Part shown: positions 22,749 through 30,639 of the stretch, in pieces
How positions within the stretch are numbered: the stretch's first letter is position 1
How the letters are laid out: every line of letters begins with the position of its first letter
NCBI RefSeq assembly: GCF_014898175.1
Contig: NZ_CP062948.1
Location: forward strand, 1,736,001-1,800,000
Reading direction: 5' to 3'
Source: Bifidobacterium lemurum
GTDB taxonomy: Bacteria > Actinomycetota > Actinomycetes > Actinomycetales > Bifidobacteriaceae
DNA length: 64,000 nucleotides
Notes under the pieces: generated by a model
What the model was told of the DNA's origin: nothing
Seen by the model: the letters and a program-made list of their open reading frames with translations, nothing else
Databases searched by the model: none
Made by a program: the position numbers and the translations under genes

Positions 22749-25079
22749 TTATAAGCTATGCAGACAAGGACTTGAATCGGCGATATGCTCCTCGACGTAT
22801 GGGCGTTGCCATTCCAGGAAGGTCTCATCGCTGTTGGTGAGTCCTTCGCGGCGCAGCTGCGCGACGATCTGACCGCAGATGTGTTCGACCGTGGCATTGA
22901 TGGTCTCGATGGCCGGCGCCGCGCCTTTGCCGCCTTCGCCGAATCCCGCGCCGCCGAAACAAGCGGCGGAGGAAAGTCGGAGAATCGATTCCAATTGCTC
23001 GCATATATCAGGCAATCGTGTCGCCATACGGGAGGAGAGCCGCCGTAATGCGGCGAATTGCCATTTGTAATACGGCATATAGCCCGCCGAAACCGGCTCG
23101 TTGAGCAAAAACACCAGCGAGCTTGCGGCCTCGACGAACTCCTGGATCGACAGCCACGCCGCCGCGCCATCGCCACGTGCCAAGCTGCGGGGCAGATTGT
23201 ATTGCCCCGCCTGCGCGATCATGCCAAGACGTTTGGAGATCAACGCCAGCCGCACATCTTCGGGTATGAGCTTGAATCCTTGGCGGGTTTTCGAGAATTC
23301 GCCCAGCGGGTCCGCGAACACCTGTCCGTTGGTGGCCGCGGCCAGCGTCGCCTCGTCGAGCATCAGCCATTCATGCGGGGCGCTGGCGGACGGCGCCTGA
23401 CGGTATCCGGTGATCGACTCGAAGAAATCGCCGATACGGAACACGCCGTCACGGCGGTCCGCACCTTGTGCGCGAGATGTGGATTCGCGCGGGCCATAGC
23501 CCAAGAACTCCTGTGGAAGCGCGTCGTAATCGGCCTGCAGGCGCTCGCCGATGGCGTCGTAATCCTCGTCGGTGAGCCACAGGCAGAACCGTGGTCCGAA
23601 ATCATGGTCGTGGGAGAGTTCGTCGTCGAAGCCGTAGCATTCCGAACCGTGGCCTACAAGTCCTGCGGCGATGCGGCCTTGGTATTCGGGGTAGCGTTCG
23701 GCGATCAACGGCTTGCCGTAGGCCAGCCAGTATTGGCGGGCGAGCTCGAGGCCGCGGATGCGTGTTCCGCCGCCATCGTGGTTGTGTGTTTCTCCTTCAC
23801 TGTGGATGTGCGTCCTCTCGTCATCGTGGTTGCGTCTCCCCTCGTCATCCCGAGCGAAGTCGAGGGATCTCTGAGATGCTTCGACTCCGCTCAGCATGAC
23901 GGAGGAAGGGCCGCTCGAGATGACGGATACGGCGTTCGGCGTGGAGGGAGCGGCGGTGCTTGGAACGGCGGAGGCGGCCTCGGCGCGTTCGCGGGCCAGA
24001 TCCTCGGTGTGGCGCAGGTTGGATTCGGTGATGCGGTAGTAGTCGGTGTCTTTGCCGTAGCATTCCTCGATCACCGCCAACGCCTTGCGATAGTGGTCCG
24101 CCGCGTCGCCATAGCGTTCGCGCGCGCAAGCGACCTGCGCGTATCCGGCCAACGCCGAAGCGTAATGCGCGGAATGCTCCAGATGCCCGTCGCGGTAGAT
24201 GCGCAATGCCGTTGCGGCATGCGCCTCCGCCTCGTCCAGCAGTCCATCAACCCGTATACGGCCGTCGGAGGCGTTGCTCGTGTCATTCCGAGAGTCGACG
24301 TTGTCGGGGACGTCGGCGTTGTTCGTGCCGCGAAGGGAGTCTCCATCGCCGATGTGGGCGGTGGCGGAGGATGGCGCGTCGGACGAAATCGGTTCGCCGT
24401 TGTCGCGCGCCAAAGCGAGCAATGCGAGTGCGAGGTTCGTGTGGGTGGAGGCCACGTCGATATCCTCGTTTGGGTTCACGCTGGAGGATTCGAGGATATG
24501 CAGCGCCGTTTCCAATTCGCGTCGCGCCTCGGGCGCTCGCGAGGTTTCGGAATACAGCATCGACAGATTGTTATGCAGGGCGGCGAGCCGGCGGTCGGTG
24601 GGGGAGAAGGCGGTTTCGGCGGATTGCAGCGCCATGCGGTACAGTTCCTCGGACTGGAGGTATTCTCCGGCGGCGCGCATCGCCGTGGCGCAGTTGATCA
24701 GCGTGGTGGACCATGCTTCGGGATTGCTTGTCGGCAGGCCCATGCGCGCGGCGAGTTCCATCGTGCGCTGCACGATCCATTGGTTCTCCCGATGCCTGCC
24801 TTGCGAGCGGTGGAATCCCATCGTCTCGTTGAGCACGGTGAGCAGTCCGGCCTCGTCGCCCGCGTTCTCCGCGTCGATCATCGCCTGTTCCAAGTATGGG
24901 CCGGCCTTGGTGGAGGCCTCATGCGCGTCGAAAATCGCGTCGAGGCCCGCAAGGAACGCCTGGGTACCTTGCCATGCGGTGTTCGCCGCGGCGGCGAGAG
25001 GATCGGTGTCGTCCGCGTCATCCGGCCCGTGCGCGAAACTCGCGGCGAACCGGGCCAGCAGCGTCTCCTCATCAGCCAT
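22749..25079 (-). CDS. TPR and DUF4037 (nucleotidyltransferase-fold-like) protein
   Basis: Large soluble protein of 776 aa. Residues about 45-350 form TPR-like helical repeats. Residues about 440-770 are the DUF4037 part, with GHGSECYGFDDELSHDHDFG at about 475, a pattern (GS, then DxD ten residues on) matching the nucleotidyltransferase fold, and a helical C-terminus including FLLN and PYYKWQFAALRRL. The start ATG 25079 has GAGGAGG upstream. Two low-complexity insertions interrupt it: an Asn/Asp/Ser-rich stretch at about 235-280 and, near residue 400, a peptide encoded by a palindromic DNA repeat (see 23844-23900). It is paired with the DUF4125 gene. Function unknown; an MNT-like or kanamycin-nucleotidyltransferase-like activity is possible. 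Confidence 0.8.
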   Translation of the reverse strand: MADEETLLARFAASFAHGPDDADDTDPLAAAANTAWQGTQAFLAGLDAIFDAHEASTKAGPYLEQAMIDAENAGDEAGLLTVLNETMGFHRSQGRHRENQWIVQRTMELAARMGLPTSNPEAWSTTLINCATAMRAAGEYLQSEELYRMALQSAETAFSPTDRRLAALHNNLSMLYSETSRAPEARRELETALHILESSSVNPNEDIDVASTHTNLALALLALARDNGEPISSDAPSSATAHIGDGDSLRGTNNADVPDNVDSRNDTSNASDGRIRVDGLLDEAEAHAATALRIYRDGHLEHSAHYASALAGYAQVACARERYGDAADHYRKALAVIEECYGKDTDYYRITESNLRHTEDLARERAEAASAVPSTAAPSTPNAVSVISSGPSSVMLSGVEASQRSLDFARDDEGRRNHDDERTHIHSEGETHNHDGGGTRIRGLELARQYWLAYGKPLIAERYPEYQGRIAAGLVGHGSECYGFDDELSHDHDFGPRFCLWLTDEDYDAIGERLQADYDALPQEFLGYGPRESTSRAQGADRRDGVFRIGDFFESITGYRQAPSASAPHEWLMLDEATLAAATNGQVFADPLGEFSKTRQGFKLIPEDVRLALISKRLGMIAQAGQYNLPRSLARGDGAAAWLSIQEFVEAASSLVFLLNEPVSAGYMPYYKWQFAALRRLSSRMATRLPDICEQLESILRLSSAACFGGAGFGEGGKGAAPAIETINATVEHICGQIVAQLRREGLTNSDETFLEWQRPYVEEHIADSSPCLHSL
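23844..23900. repeat. Palindromic repeat element inside the DUF4037 gene
   Basis: 57 bp with arms GTCATCCCGAGCGAAGTCGA and TCGACTCCGCTCAGCATGAC, a member of the same family as the intergenic copies at 25191, 25312, 41018, 58974, 61240 and 62706. Its length is a multiple of three. On the minus strand it is translated as part of the protein (VMLSGVEASQRSLDFARDD), so the reading frame is kept. Confidence 0.85.
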
Positions 25080-25190
25080 AACACAACCTCCTCGTCGAAC
25101 TTCCACCAGTCTATTGGTTTCGTTCGGCGAGGAGGCGGCGATACTCTGTGAGCTTGCTCTCAAACGATAGGTATCTGCCGATTCCCCGAC

Positions 25191-25294
25191 GTCATCCTGA
25201 GCGGAGGGCGCAGCCCGCAGTCGAAGGATCTCAGACCGATTACCGTTAGGGATCCTTCGACTGCGTTCGCTTCACTCACTCCGCTCAGGATGAC
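25191..25294. repeat. Intergenic palindromic repeat, full-length copy
   Basis: Outer arms GTCATCCTGAGCGGA / TCCGCTCAGGATGAC and inner arms GCAGTCGAAGGATC / GATCCTTCGACTGC fold into one long hairpin. It lies between the start of the DUF4037 gene and the end of the MFS gene. Confidence 0.85.
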
Positions 25295-25311
25295 GTTGAT
25301 AATGATTATTC

Positions 25312-25388
25312 GTCATGCTGAGCGAAGCGGAACGGAGTCGAAGCATCTCCACGGGATGACAGGAAAACCTACTTCCGCTCAGGATGAT
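25312..25388. repeat. Intergenic palindromic repeat, second adjacent copy
   Basis: Begins GTCATGCTGAGCGAAGCGG and ends TCCGCTCAGGATGAT, 17 bp after the preceding copy and 17 bp before the MFS stop. The arms are less perfect. Same family. Confidence 0.75.
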
Positions 25389-25405
25389 GTTGGAATGCAG
25401 GCGTA

Positions 25406-26593
25406 TCAGACGTGGATTTCGCGCATGCGGTGGATGGCGTCGGTATCCGTCTCGCAGCGCAGCGAGTAGAAGGCGAGCAGCGCCACGGCCGCGGCGGCGA
25501 ACGGCATGCCGGCCAGACCGGTGGAATGGTAGTTCATGGCGGACATGGTCAGCGCCATGCCTCCGACGGCCGAACCGACCGCGTTGCCCGCGTTGAACGC
25601 TACCTGCACGGCCGCGCCGGCGATCAGCTCGCCGCCGCCCTGGCCGGCCTCCACCATGAGCAGCTGCTGCGGGGAGGCGATGAAGAACAGTCCGAACGCG
25701 ATCCAGAACGTCAGAATAAATGTGGTGACATGGTTGCCGGGCAGCAGGAACACCAGCAGCAGGCCGATGCAGGAGAAGAACTGTCCGAGGGCGGCGGTGC
25801 CGGCGGAGCGCCAACGGTCGCAGATGCGGCCGCCGATCAGTCCACCCAACACCATGCCGAATCCGGCGAGCATCATCAGCGCGGGCACCAGGTCGGAGCC
25901 CCATCCGCCGGTCTGCTGCAGCCAGGGGGAGACGTAGCTCCACCAGCAGAACACGCCGGTGTTGCCCACGAACACGGCGGCGAGGATCACCCACGGTCCG
26001 CGGCGTTTCAGGAAGCGGAACTGGCCGGCCAGACCGACGTCCTTCACCGGCGGCACATTCGGCACCCACGCCAGCACGAGGCCGATGGTCATCGCGGCCC
26101 ATGCGGCGAGCACTCCGAACGCCAGGCGCCAGCTGAGATGCTCGGCCATCAGCGTGCCCGCGGGAACGCCGAGCATATTCGCCACGGTCTGTCCGGTCAC
26201 CATCAGCGAGACGGCCTGCGCCTCCTTGCCCTTGTCGGCGACCGTTTTGGCGATCAACGTGGCGGTGCCGAAGAACGCGCCGTGCGGCAGACCGGAGATG
26301 AATCGGGCTGCCAGCAGCATCGGGGAGTTCACCGCCACGGTGCTCAGCAGATTGCCGGTGAGCGCCAACAGCATGAACAGGATCACCAGACGCTTCGGCG
26401 GCACCTTGCGGCCGAACACGAGCATCAGCGTGCCGATGCACACGCCGATCGCATACGCGGAGATGTAATTGCCGGCGGTGGGGATGTCGACGTTCATCGT
26501 GGCGGCCGTCTGGGGCAGAATGCCCATCATCACGAATTCGGCGGCACCGAGGATGAACGCGCCGGAAGCGAGCGCGAGCAGGCTTTTCTTCAT
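25406..26593 (-). CDS. MFS transporter, DHA1 (AraJ/YdhP-like) efflux type
   Basis: Twelve-helix major facilitator of 395 aa. The N-terminus MKKSLLALASGAFILGAAEF and FISGLPHGAFFGTATLIAK are typical of AraJ/YdhP/CmlA-like proton-driven exporters. The start at 26593 is chosen because AGGAAAA lies upstream and helix 1 begins at once; a longer open frame from 26746 would run through the tRNA-Pro gene. It is monocistronic, flanked by the repeat pair and the tRNA. The substrate is unknown; drug or sugar efflux is usual for the family. Confidence 0.88.
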   Translation of the reverse strand: MKKSLLALASGAFILGAAEFVMMGILPQTAATMNVDIPTAGNYISAYAIGVCIGTLMLVFGRKVPPKRLVILFMLLALTGNLLSTVAVNSPMLLAARFISGLPHGAFFGTATLIAKTVADKGKEAQAVSLMVTGQTVANMLGVPAGTLMAEHLSWRLAFGVLAAWAAMTIGLVLAWVPNVPPVKDVGLAGQFRFLKRRGPWVILAAVFVGNTGVFCWWSYVSPWLQQTGGWGSDLVPALMMLAGFGMVLGGLIGGRICDRWRSAGTAALGQFFSCIGLLLVFLLPGNHVTTFILTFWIAFGLFFIASPQQLLMVEAGQGGGELIAGAAVQVAFNAGNAVGSAVGGMALTMSAMNYHSTGLAGMPFAAAAVALLAFYSLRCETDTDAIHRMREIHV

Positions 26594-26688
26594 GGCTTTT
26601 CCTATATGGGTGGGATTGTGTGGGTATGCGGCGAAACGGGATAAGAAAAAGGGCCAGACCTTTGCTAGGCAAGGATCCGACCCAGTTG

Positions 26689-26762
<74 letters not shown>

Positions 26763-26880
26763 TTAGACAACGTCGTAGATAATACAACGAACCCGAAGAC
26801 AAACACAAATCGGCGCGCCGCGCCGCCGTGGGCCGCCGTCGGGCGGCTTCGGTCACCCTGAAGCCGTACACTGTCGTTCT

Positions 26881-28584
26881 ATGTCTGAACTTGTCGAAAA
26901 CACCGAAAACACAGAAGGCGTCGAGGGGCTGGAGAGCGTCGAGAACGAATCCGCCGCGCCCCGGATGACCACCGTCGAACGCGCCGAAATGCTGCTGGCG
27001 CAGGATGCCGCCATTCGCGCGCGCATCGACGACGGCGCCACCTTGGATGAGGCCATCGATCCGGGCAACAAGGAATTCGGCCCGCTGGCGCATCCCGAGC
27101 AGGTGCAGATGCGCGTGGCCAAGCGCGCCCTCATGATGAAGGAAGGCCTCAACCCCTATCCGGTGGAGCTGGACGTCACCACCACCATCGAGGGTCTGCG
27201 CGCCAAATACGACGGCATGCTGGAAGCCGGCGCCGAAACCGAGGATGTGGTGGGCGTCGCCGGCCGCGTGCTTTTCATCCGCAACGCGGGCGGCTTGAAC
27301 TTCGTGCAGCTCGCCGCCGGCGACGGCACCAAAATCCAGGGCATGATCTCCAAGAAGGAGGTCGGCGCCGACTCGCTCAAGCGGTTCAAGCAGCTCGTCG
27401 ACTTGGGTGACCACCTGTATCTCAAGGGCCGCGTCATCTCCTCCAAGACGGGCGAGTTGAGCGTGTTCGCCACCGAGTGGGCCATCGCCGCCAAGGCGCT
27501 GCAGCCGCTGCCCGCCCTGCATAAGGAGCTGAACGAAGACACCCGCACCCGCAAGCCGTATATCGGCATGATCGCGGACGACAACATCCGTAACATGGTG
27601 CGCAACCGTTCCAAGGCCGTGGCCTCGCTGCGCCGCACCTTCGACGACCACGACTTCATCGAGGTGGAGACCCCGATGCTGCAGACCGTGCACGGCGGCG
27701 CCGCGGCACGCCCGTTCACCACGCATATGAACGCCTTCGACCTCGACCTGTATCTGCGCATCGCTCCGGAACTGTTTTTGAAGCGCTGCCTGGTCGGCGG
27801 CATCGACCGCGTGTTCGAAATCAACCGCGACTTCCGCAACGAGGGCGTCGACGCCACGCACGCCCCCGAATTCACCATGGTCGAGGCCTATCAGGCGTAC
27901 GGCAACTACAACACCATCGGCGCGCTCGTCAAGGAGCTCGTGCAGAAGACGGCCATGGACGTGTTCGGCTCGTATACGGTGACCCTGCTCGACGGCACCG
28001 AATACGACTTCGGCGGCGAATGGAAGTCCATGAGCATGTACGATTCGCTGTCCGAAGCGCTGGGCGAGGAGATCATCCCCAACGGCGGACCCGACGCGCC
28101 CGGCACCTCCGTGGAGGAGCTCGGTGCCATCGCCGACAAGCTCGGCGTGGACCGCGACGATGTGGAGAACCATGGCAAGCTCGTCGAACACCTGTGGGAG
28201 CACTTCTACGAGGACAAGCTCTACGAGCCGACCTTCGTGCGCGACTTCCCCGTGGAGACCTCGCCGCTGGTCAAGGGCCACCGTTCCAAGCCCGGCGTGG
28301 TGGAGAAGTGGGATCTGTACGTGCGTGGCTTCGAGCTGGCCACCGGCTACTCCGAGCTCAACGATCCGATCGTGCAGCGCGAACGCTTCGTGGATCAGGC
28401 CAAGGCCGCGCTCGCGGGCGACGAGGAGGCCTGCGACATCGACGAGGACTTCCTGGAGGCGCTTGGCGTGGGCATGCCCCCGGCGGGCGGCACCGGTATG
28501 GGTATCGACCGTCTGCTGATCGCGCTCACCGGCGCGACCATCCGTGAGACGATCACATTCCCGCTGGTGAAGCCGCTGAACTAA
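26881..28584 (+). CDS. lysS: Lysyl-tRNA synthetase, class II
   Basis: Charges tRNA-Lys in the cytoplasm. 567 aa, longer than typical (about 500) because of an acidic N-terminal extension of roughly 60 residues. The OB-fold anticodon-binding domain occupies about 95-210 and the class II core about 235-565. Motif 2 is in RVFEINRDFRNEGVDATHAP and motif 3 in GTGMGIDRLLIALTGATIRE. The ATG follows about 120 bp after tRNA-Pro. A hairpin overlaps its stop codon. Confidence 0.96.
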   Translation: MSELVENTENTEGVEGLESVENESAAPRMTTVERAEMLLAQDAAIRARIDDGATLDEAIDPGNKEFGPLAHPEQVQMRVAKRALMMKEGLNPYPVELDVTTTIEGLRAKYDGMLEAGAETEDVVGVAGRVLFIRNAGGLNFVQLAAGDGTKIQGMISKKEVGADSLKRFKQLVDLGDHLYLKGRVISSKTGELSVFATEWAIAAKALQPLPALHKELNEDTRTRKPYIGMIADDNIRNMVRNRSKAVASLRRTFDDHDFIEVETPMLQTVHGGAAARPFTTHMNAFDLDLYLRIAPELFLKRCLVGGIDRVFEINRDFRNEGVDATHAPEFTMVEAYQAYGNYNTIGALVKELVQKTAMDVFGSYTVTLLDGTEYDFGGEWKSMSMYDSLSEALGEEIIPNGGPDAPGTSVEELGAIADKLGVDRDDVENHGKLVEHLWEHFYEDKLYEPTFVRDFPVETSPLVKGHRSKPGVVEKWDLYVRGFELATGYSELNDPIVQRERFVDQAKAALAGDEEACDIDEDFLEALGVGMPPAGGTGMGIDRLLIALTGATIRETITFPLVKPLN

Positions 28585-28619
28585 CTTGGAATCCCGCTAA
28601 GCGGGATGCCAAGTTAGTT
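28579..28619 (+). other. Hairpin at the lysS stop
   Basis: Arms AACTAACTTGG / CCAAGTTAGTT enclose a second arm pair ATCCCGCT / AGCGGGAT. The structure includes the stop codon and has no T-run. It may be a terminator or an mRNA-end structure. Confidence 0.6.
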
Positions 28620-28671
28620 CATATCGGCTTCACGCGAGGCGGAAAAGAAAACAGTCCAGTGGACTGTTTTC

Positions 28672-28794
28672 CCGCCGGAGCCATCCTTATAACAAAACGC
28701 AACCACCGGCTAGCAGGTGTACCCAAACGCAACCATCGTGCACGGGTATTCCGGCAGTCGGTGGTTGCGTTCTGCTATAAGGATGGCTCCGGCG
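28672..28794. repeat. Nested inverted repeat downstream of lysS
   Basis: Outer 20-bp arms are perfect (28672-28691 with 28775-28794, CCGCCGGAGCCATCCTTATA). Inner 13-bp arms (28696-28708 with 28759-28771, AACGCAACCACCG) share the same centre, 28733. The loop holds a third, partial copy of the inner word (AAACGCAACCATCG). No protein-coding potential is apparent. Confidence 0.8.
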
Positions 28795-28798
28795 GCGC

Positions 28799-28924
28799 GG
28801 AAGCCCACTGGGCTTCCTCTTCGGCCGCCTCGCGCGGTCTGCTTGTATATTCCTTCGGAATATGGCAGACCGCTGTCAGCTTTCTGTGACCTTTCTGGGA
28901 AAGCCCGGTTCCGCCGGGCTTTCG
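28799..28924 (+). other. Three further hairpins, the last terminator-like
   Basis: GGAAGCCC / GGGCTTCC (28799-28817); CGGTCTGC...ATATTCC / GGAATAT...GCAGACCG (28835-28872); and AAGCCCG / CGGGCTT (28901-28920) followed by a weak T stretch. With the two preceding structures they fill the 388-bp space between lysS and the next gene. Confidence 0.6.
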
Positions 28925-28972
28925 TCGTAGGATGGGGGACAGCGAAACGATCACTATCAGGAAGCCGTCATT

Positions 28973-30172
28973 ATGGATCCCAATATCAATCCCAATATCA
29001 ATCCGTTTGAAACGCCGGCGCAAAACGCGCAGCCGACGAATCAGCGGCCCCAGTCCGCCCAACCCCAGTCGTCTCCCGCGCAGGACCAGCGGCAGTATCA
29101 ATCCGCCCAGCCTTATCCGCAGGGTGCCGCCCAGCAGTCTTCGGCGCGCTCCAAGGCATCCTCGTTCATGCGTAAGGTGGAGACCTCCGAGGTGACCATC
29201 GCGGGCCGTTCGTACGGCGTATCGGCCATCGTCGCGTTCGTCGGATGCGTGCTGACGATTCTCGCCTGCTTCCTCCCCGCCGCGTCCCTGCGGATGAACG
29301 GATTCTCCGCCAGTCTCAATCTGATGAGCGGCGGCGACGGATGGGTGCTTATCGTGCTCGCATTGGTGGTGGCCGTTCTGGTGGTGTTCAAGAAGCATCT
29401 GGCCGCGATGCTGTTCGGCATCGTCTCGTTCGTGACCAGCGTCTATGCGGCCGGAGTGGTGATGAACTGGGTTTCCGAACTTGGATTCGGCCATGTGAGC
29501 GGAGGTATCTACCTGCTGGTGATCGGCGCGATCGCCGTGCTCGCCGGCACCGTGGCGGCGTTCGTCATCGACTATAAGCGTAAGAAGTCGCAGCCTCAGC
29601 CCGCGCCCATGGCTTTTATGCCGTATGGTCAGCCGATGCCCGGTCAGCCGATGCCTGGTCAGCCGATGCCTGGGCAGGCGTACGCTCCGCAGCAGGGGCG
29701 GCAGTACGGCCAGCAGCCTTACGCCCAGCAGTCCTACGCCCAGCCGTATGGTCAGCAATACCCCGTCCAGCCGATGGGCACCCAGCAGCCGTATGGGCAG
29801 CCGATGGCCCAACCGCCGTATGCCCAGCCGCAGTCCAATCAGCCGTTCGCCCAGACTGTGCCCATGCAGCCTCAGCCCGCCCAGCCGGTGGACGTCCAGC
29901 CCGCGCCTGAATCGGTTCAGCGGACCGAGCAGGTGAACGCCCAGCAGCCTGCATCCGAGCGGTCCGAGTCCGTGGATGCCCAGCAGAGCGAACGGGAGGA
30001 TGCCCAGTCCGCGTCCGAGCGGCCTGAGTCCGAGTCCGTTCAGCAGAGCGAGCCGGTGAACGCCCAGACTGAGCCCGAGCAGGTTCAGCAAGCCCAATCG
30101 GTTGGCGATCAGCCCGAGGATTCCGCCCAGTCCGCGTCCGATCAGCCTTCCGACGAACGCCCCACCGCCTAG
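28973..30172 (+). CDS. Four-helix membrane protein with long Q/P-rich tail, hypothetical
   Basis: 399 aa. Residues 1-70 are Asn/Pro/Gln-rich, about 85-200 hold four predicted membrane helices (the first is VSAIVAFVGCVLTILACFLP), and about 205-399 is a cytoplasmic or exposed tail of short repeats: three copies of GQPMP, then YGQ/YAQ units, then an acidic QQSE/SER region. AGGAAG precedes the ATG. The repeat DNA may expand and contract. No known family beyond general actinobacterial Q/P-rich membrane proteins. Confidence 0.8.
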   Translation: MDPNINPNINPFETPAQNAQPTNQRPQSAQPQSSPAQDQRQYQSAQPYPQGAAQQSSARSKASSFMRKVETSEVTIAGRSYGVSAIVAFVGCVLTILACFLPAASLRMNGFSASLNLMSGGDGWVLIVLALVVAVLVVFKKHLAAMLFGIVSFVTSVYAAGVVMNWVSELGFGHVSGGIYLLVIGAIAVLAGTVAAFVIDYKRKKSQPQPAPMAFMPYGQPMPGQPMPGQPMPGQAYAPQQGRQYGQQPYAQQSYAQPYGQQYPVQPMGTQQPYGQPMAQPPYAQPQSNQPFAQTVPMQPQPAQPVDVQPAPESVQRTEQVNAQQPASERSESVDAQQSEREDAQSASERPESESVQQSEPVNAQTEPEQVQQAQSVGDQPEDSAQSASDQPSDERPTA

Positions 30173-30196
30173 ACGGCCTCAATAGGCACGGTACTC

Positions 30197-30309
30197 AAGA
30201 GTTTGGTGTGTTGGGTCTGACGGCATTGCTCACATGCAACGATTGATTTGCGAGTTTGGTGTGAGGAATTAGCCTTGTCAGGCAAATCCGACACACCAAA
30301 CTCTTTTTT
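30197..30309 (+). promoter_or_regulatory. Terminator with two competing 5' arms (possible attenuator)
   Basis: The word GAGTTTGGTGTG occurs at 30199-30210 and 30252-30263 and its complement CACACCAAACTC at 30292-30303, followed by six T. Either upstream copy can pair with the single downstream copy, so the short hairpin is a normal terminator and the long one an alternative fold. It ends the gene at 28973-30172 or regulates read-through. Confidence 0.55.
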
Positions 30310-30639
30310 CATATTCCATCGGAACGATTATGCGGGTGGCGAGGTGCCGGTGACCCGTCGCAAGCTGAACGCGGACCCATTGCGGGCCCGTCGCGAGAAC
30401 CGATTGCGAGTTCATCGCGGGCCCGTCGCGAGCCCATCGCAAGTCCATCGCGGCAACGTCGCCGCTGCGATACGCGGGATATCGCGGCCGATCATCATGA
30501 CAGACGCGGATGCGGGTGCGGATGGATATTCAATCCCCCCCCCTAAGTACACTGGGAATAGGCTGGATGCGTCAATGAAGTCGGCTTCCGACCTGCGGTG
30601 AAGTATATGATGGCTTCGATGCAACAAGGGGAAGAAGAG
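30310..30639 (+). other. Intergenic region with degenerate short repeats, upstream of menA
   Basis: 30350-30465 contains imperfect direct repeats of about 12 bp built on CCCGTCGCGAG / CCATCGCAAG. A run of nine C lies at 30535-30543. An open frame spans the area but has no ribosome-binding site and an implausible Arg-rich product, so no gene is called. The menA ribosome-binding site AAGGGGAAG lies at the right end. Confidence 0.45.

Noticed and set aside
30248..30601. 117-codon frame between the 28973-30172 gene and menA
   Set aside because: It crosses the competing-arm terminator and the short repeats, is Arg-rich, and has no ribosome-binding site.
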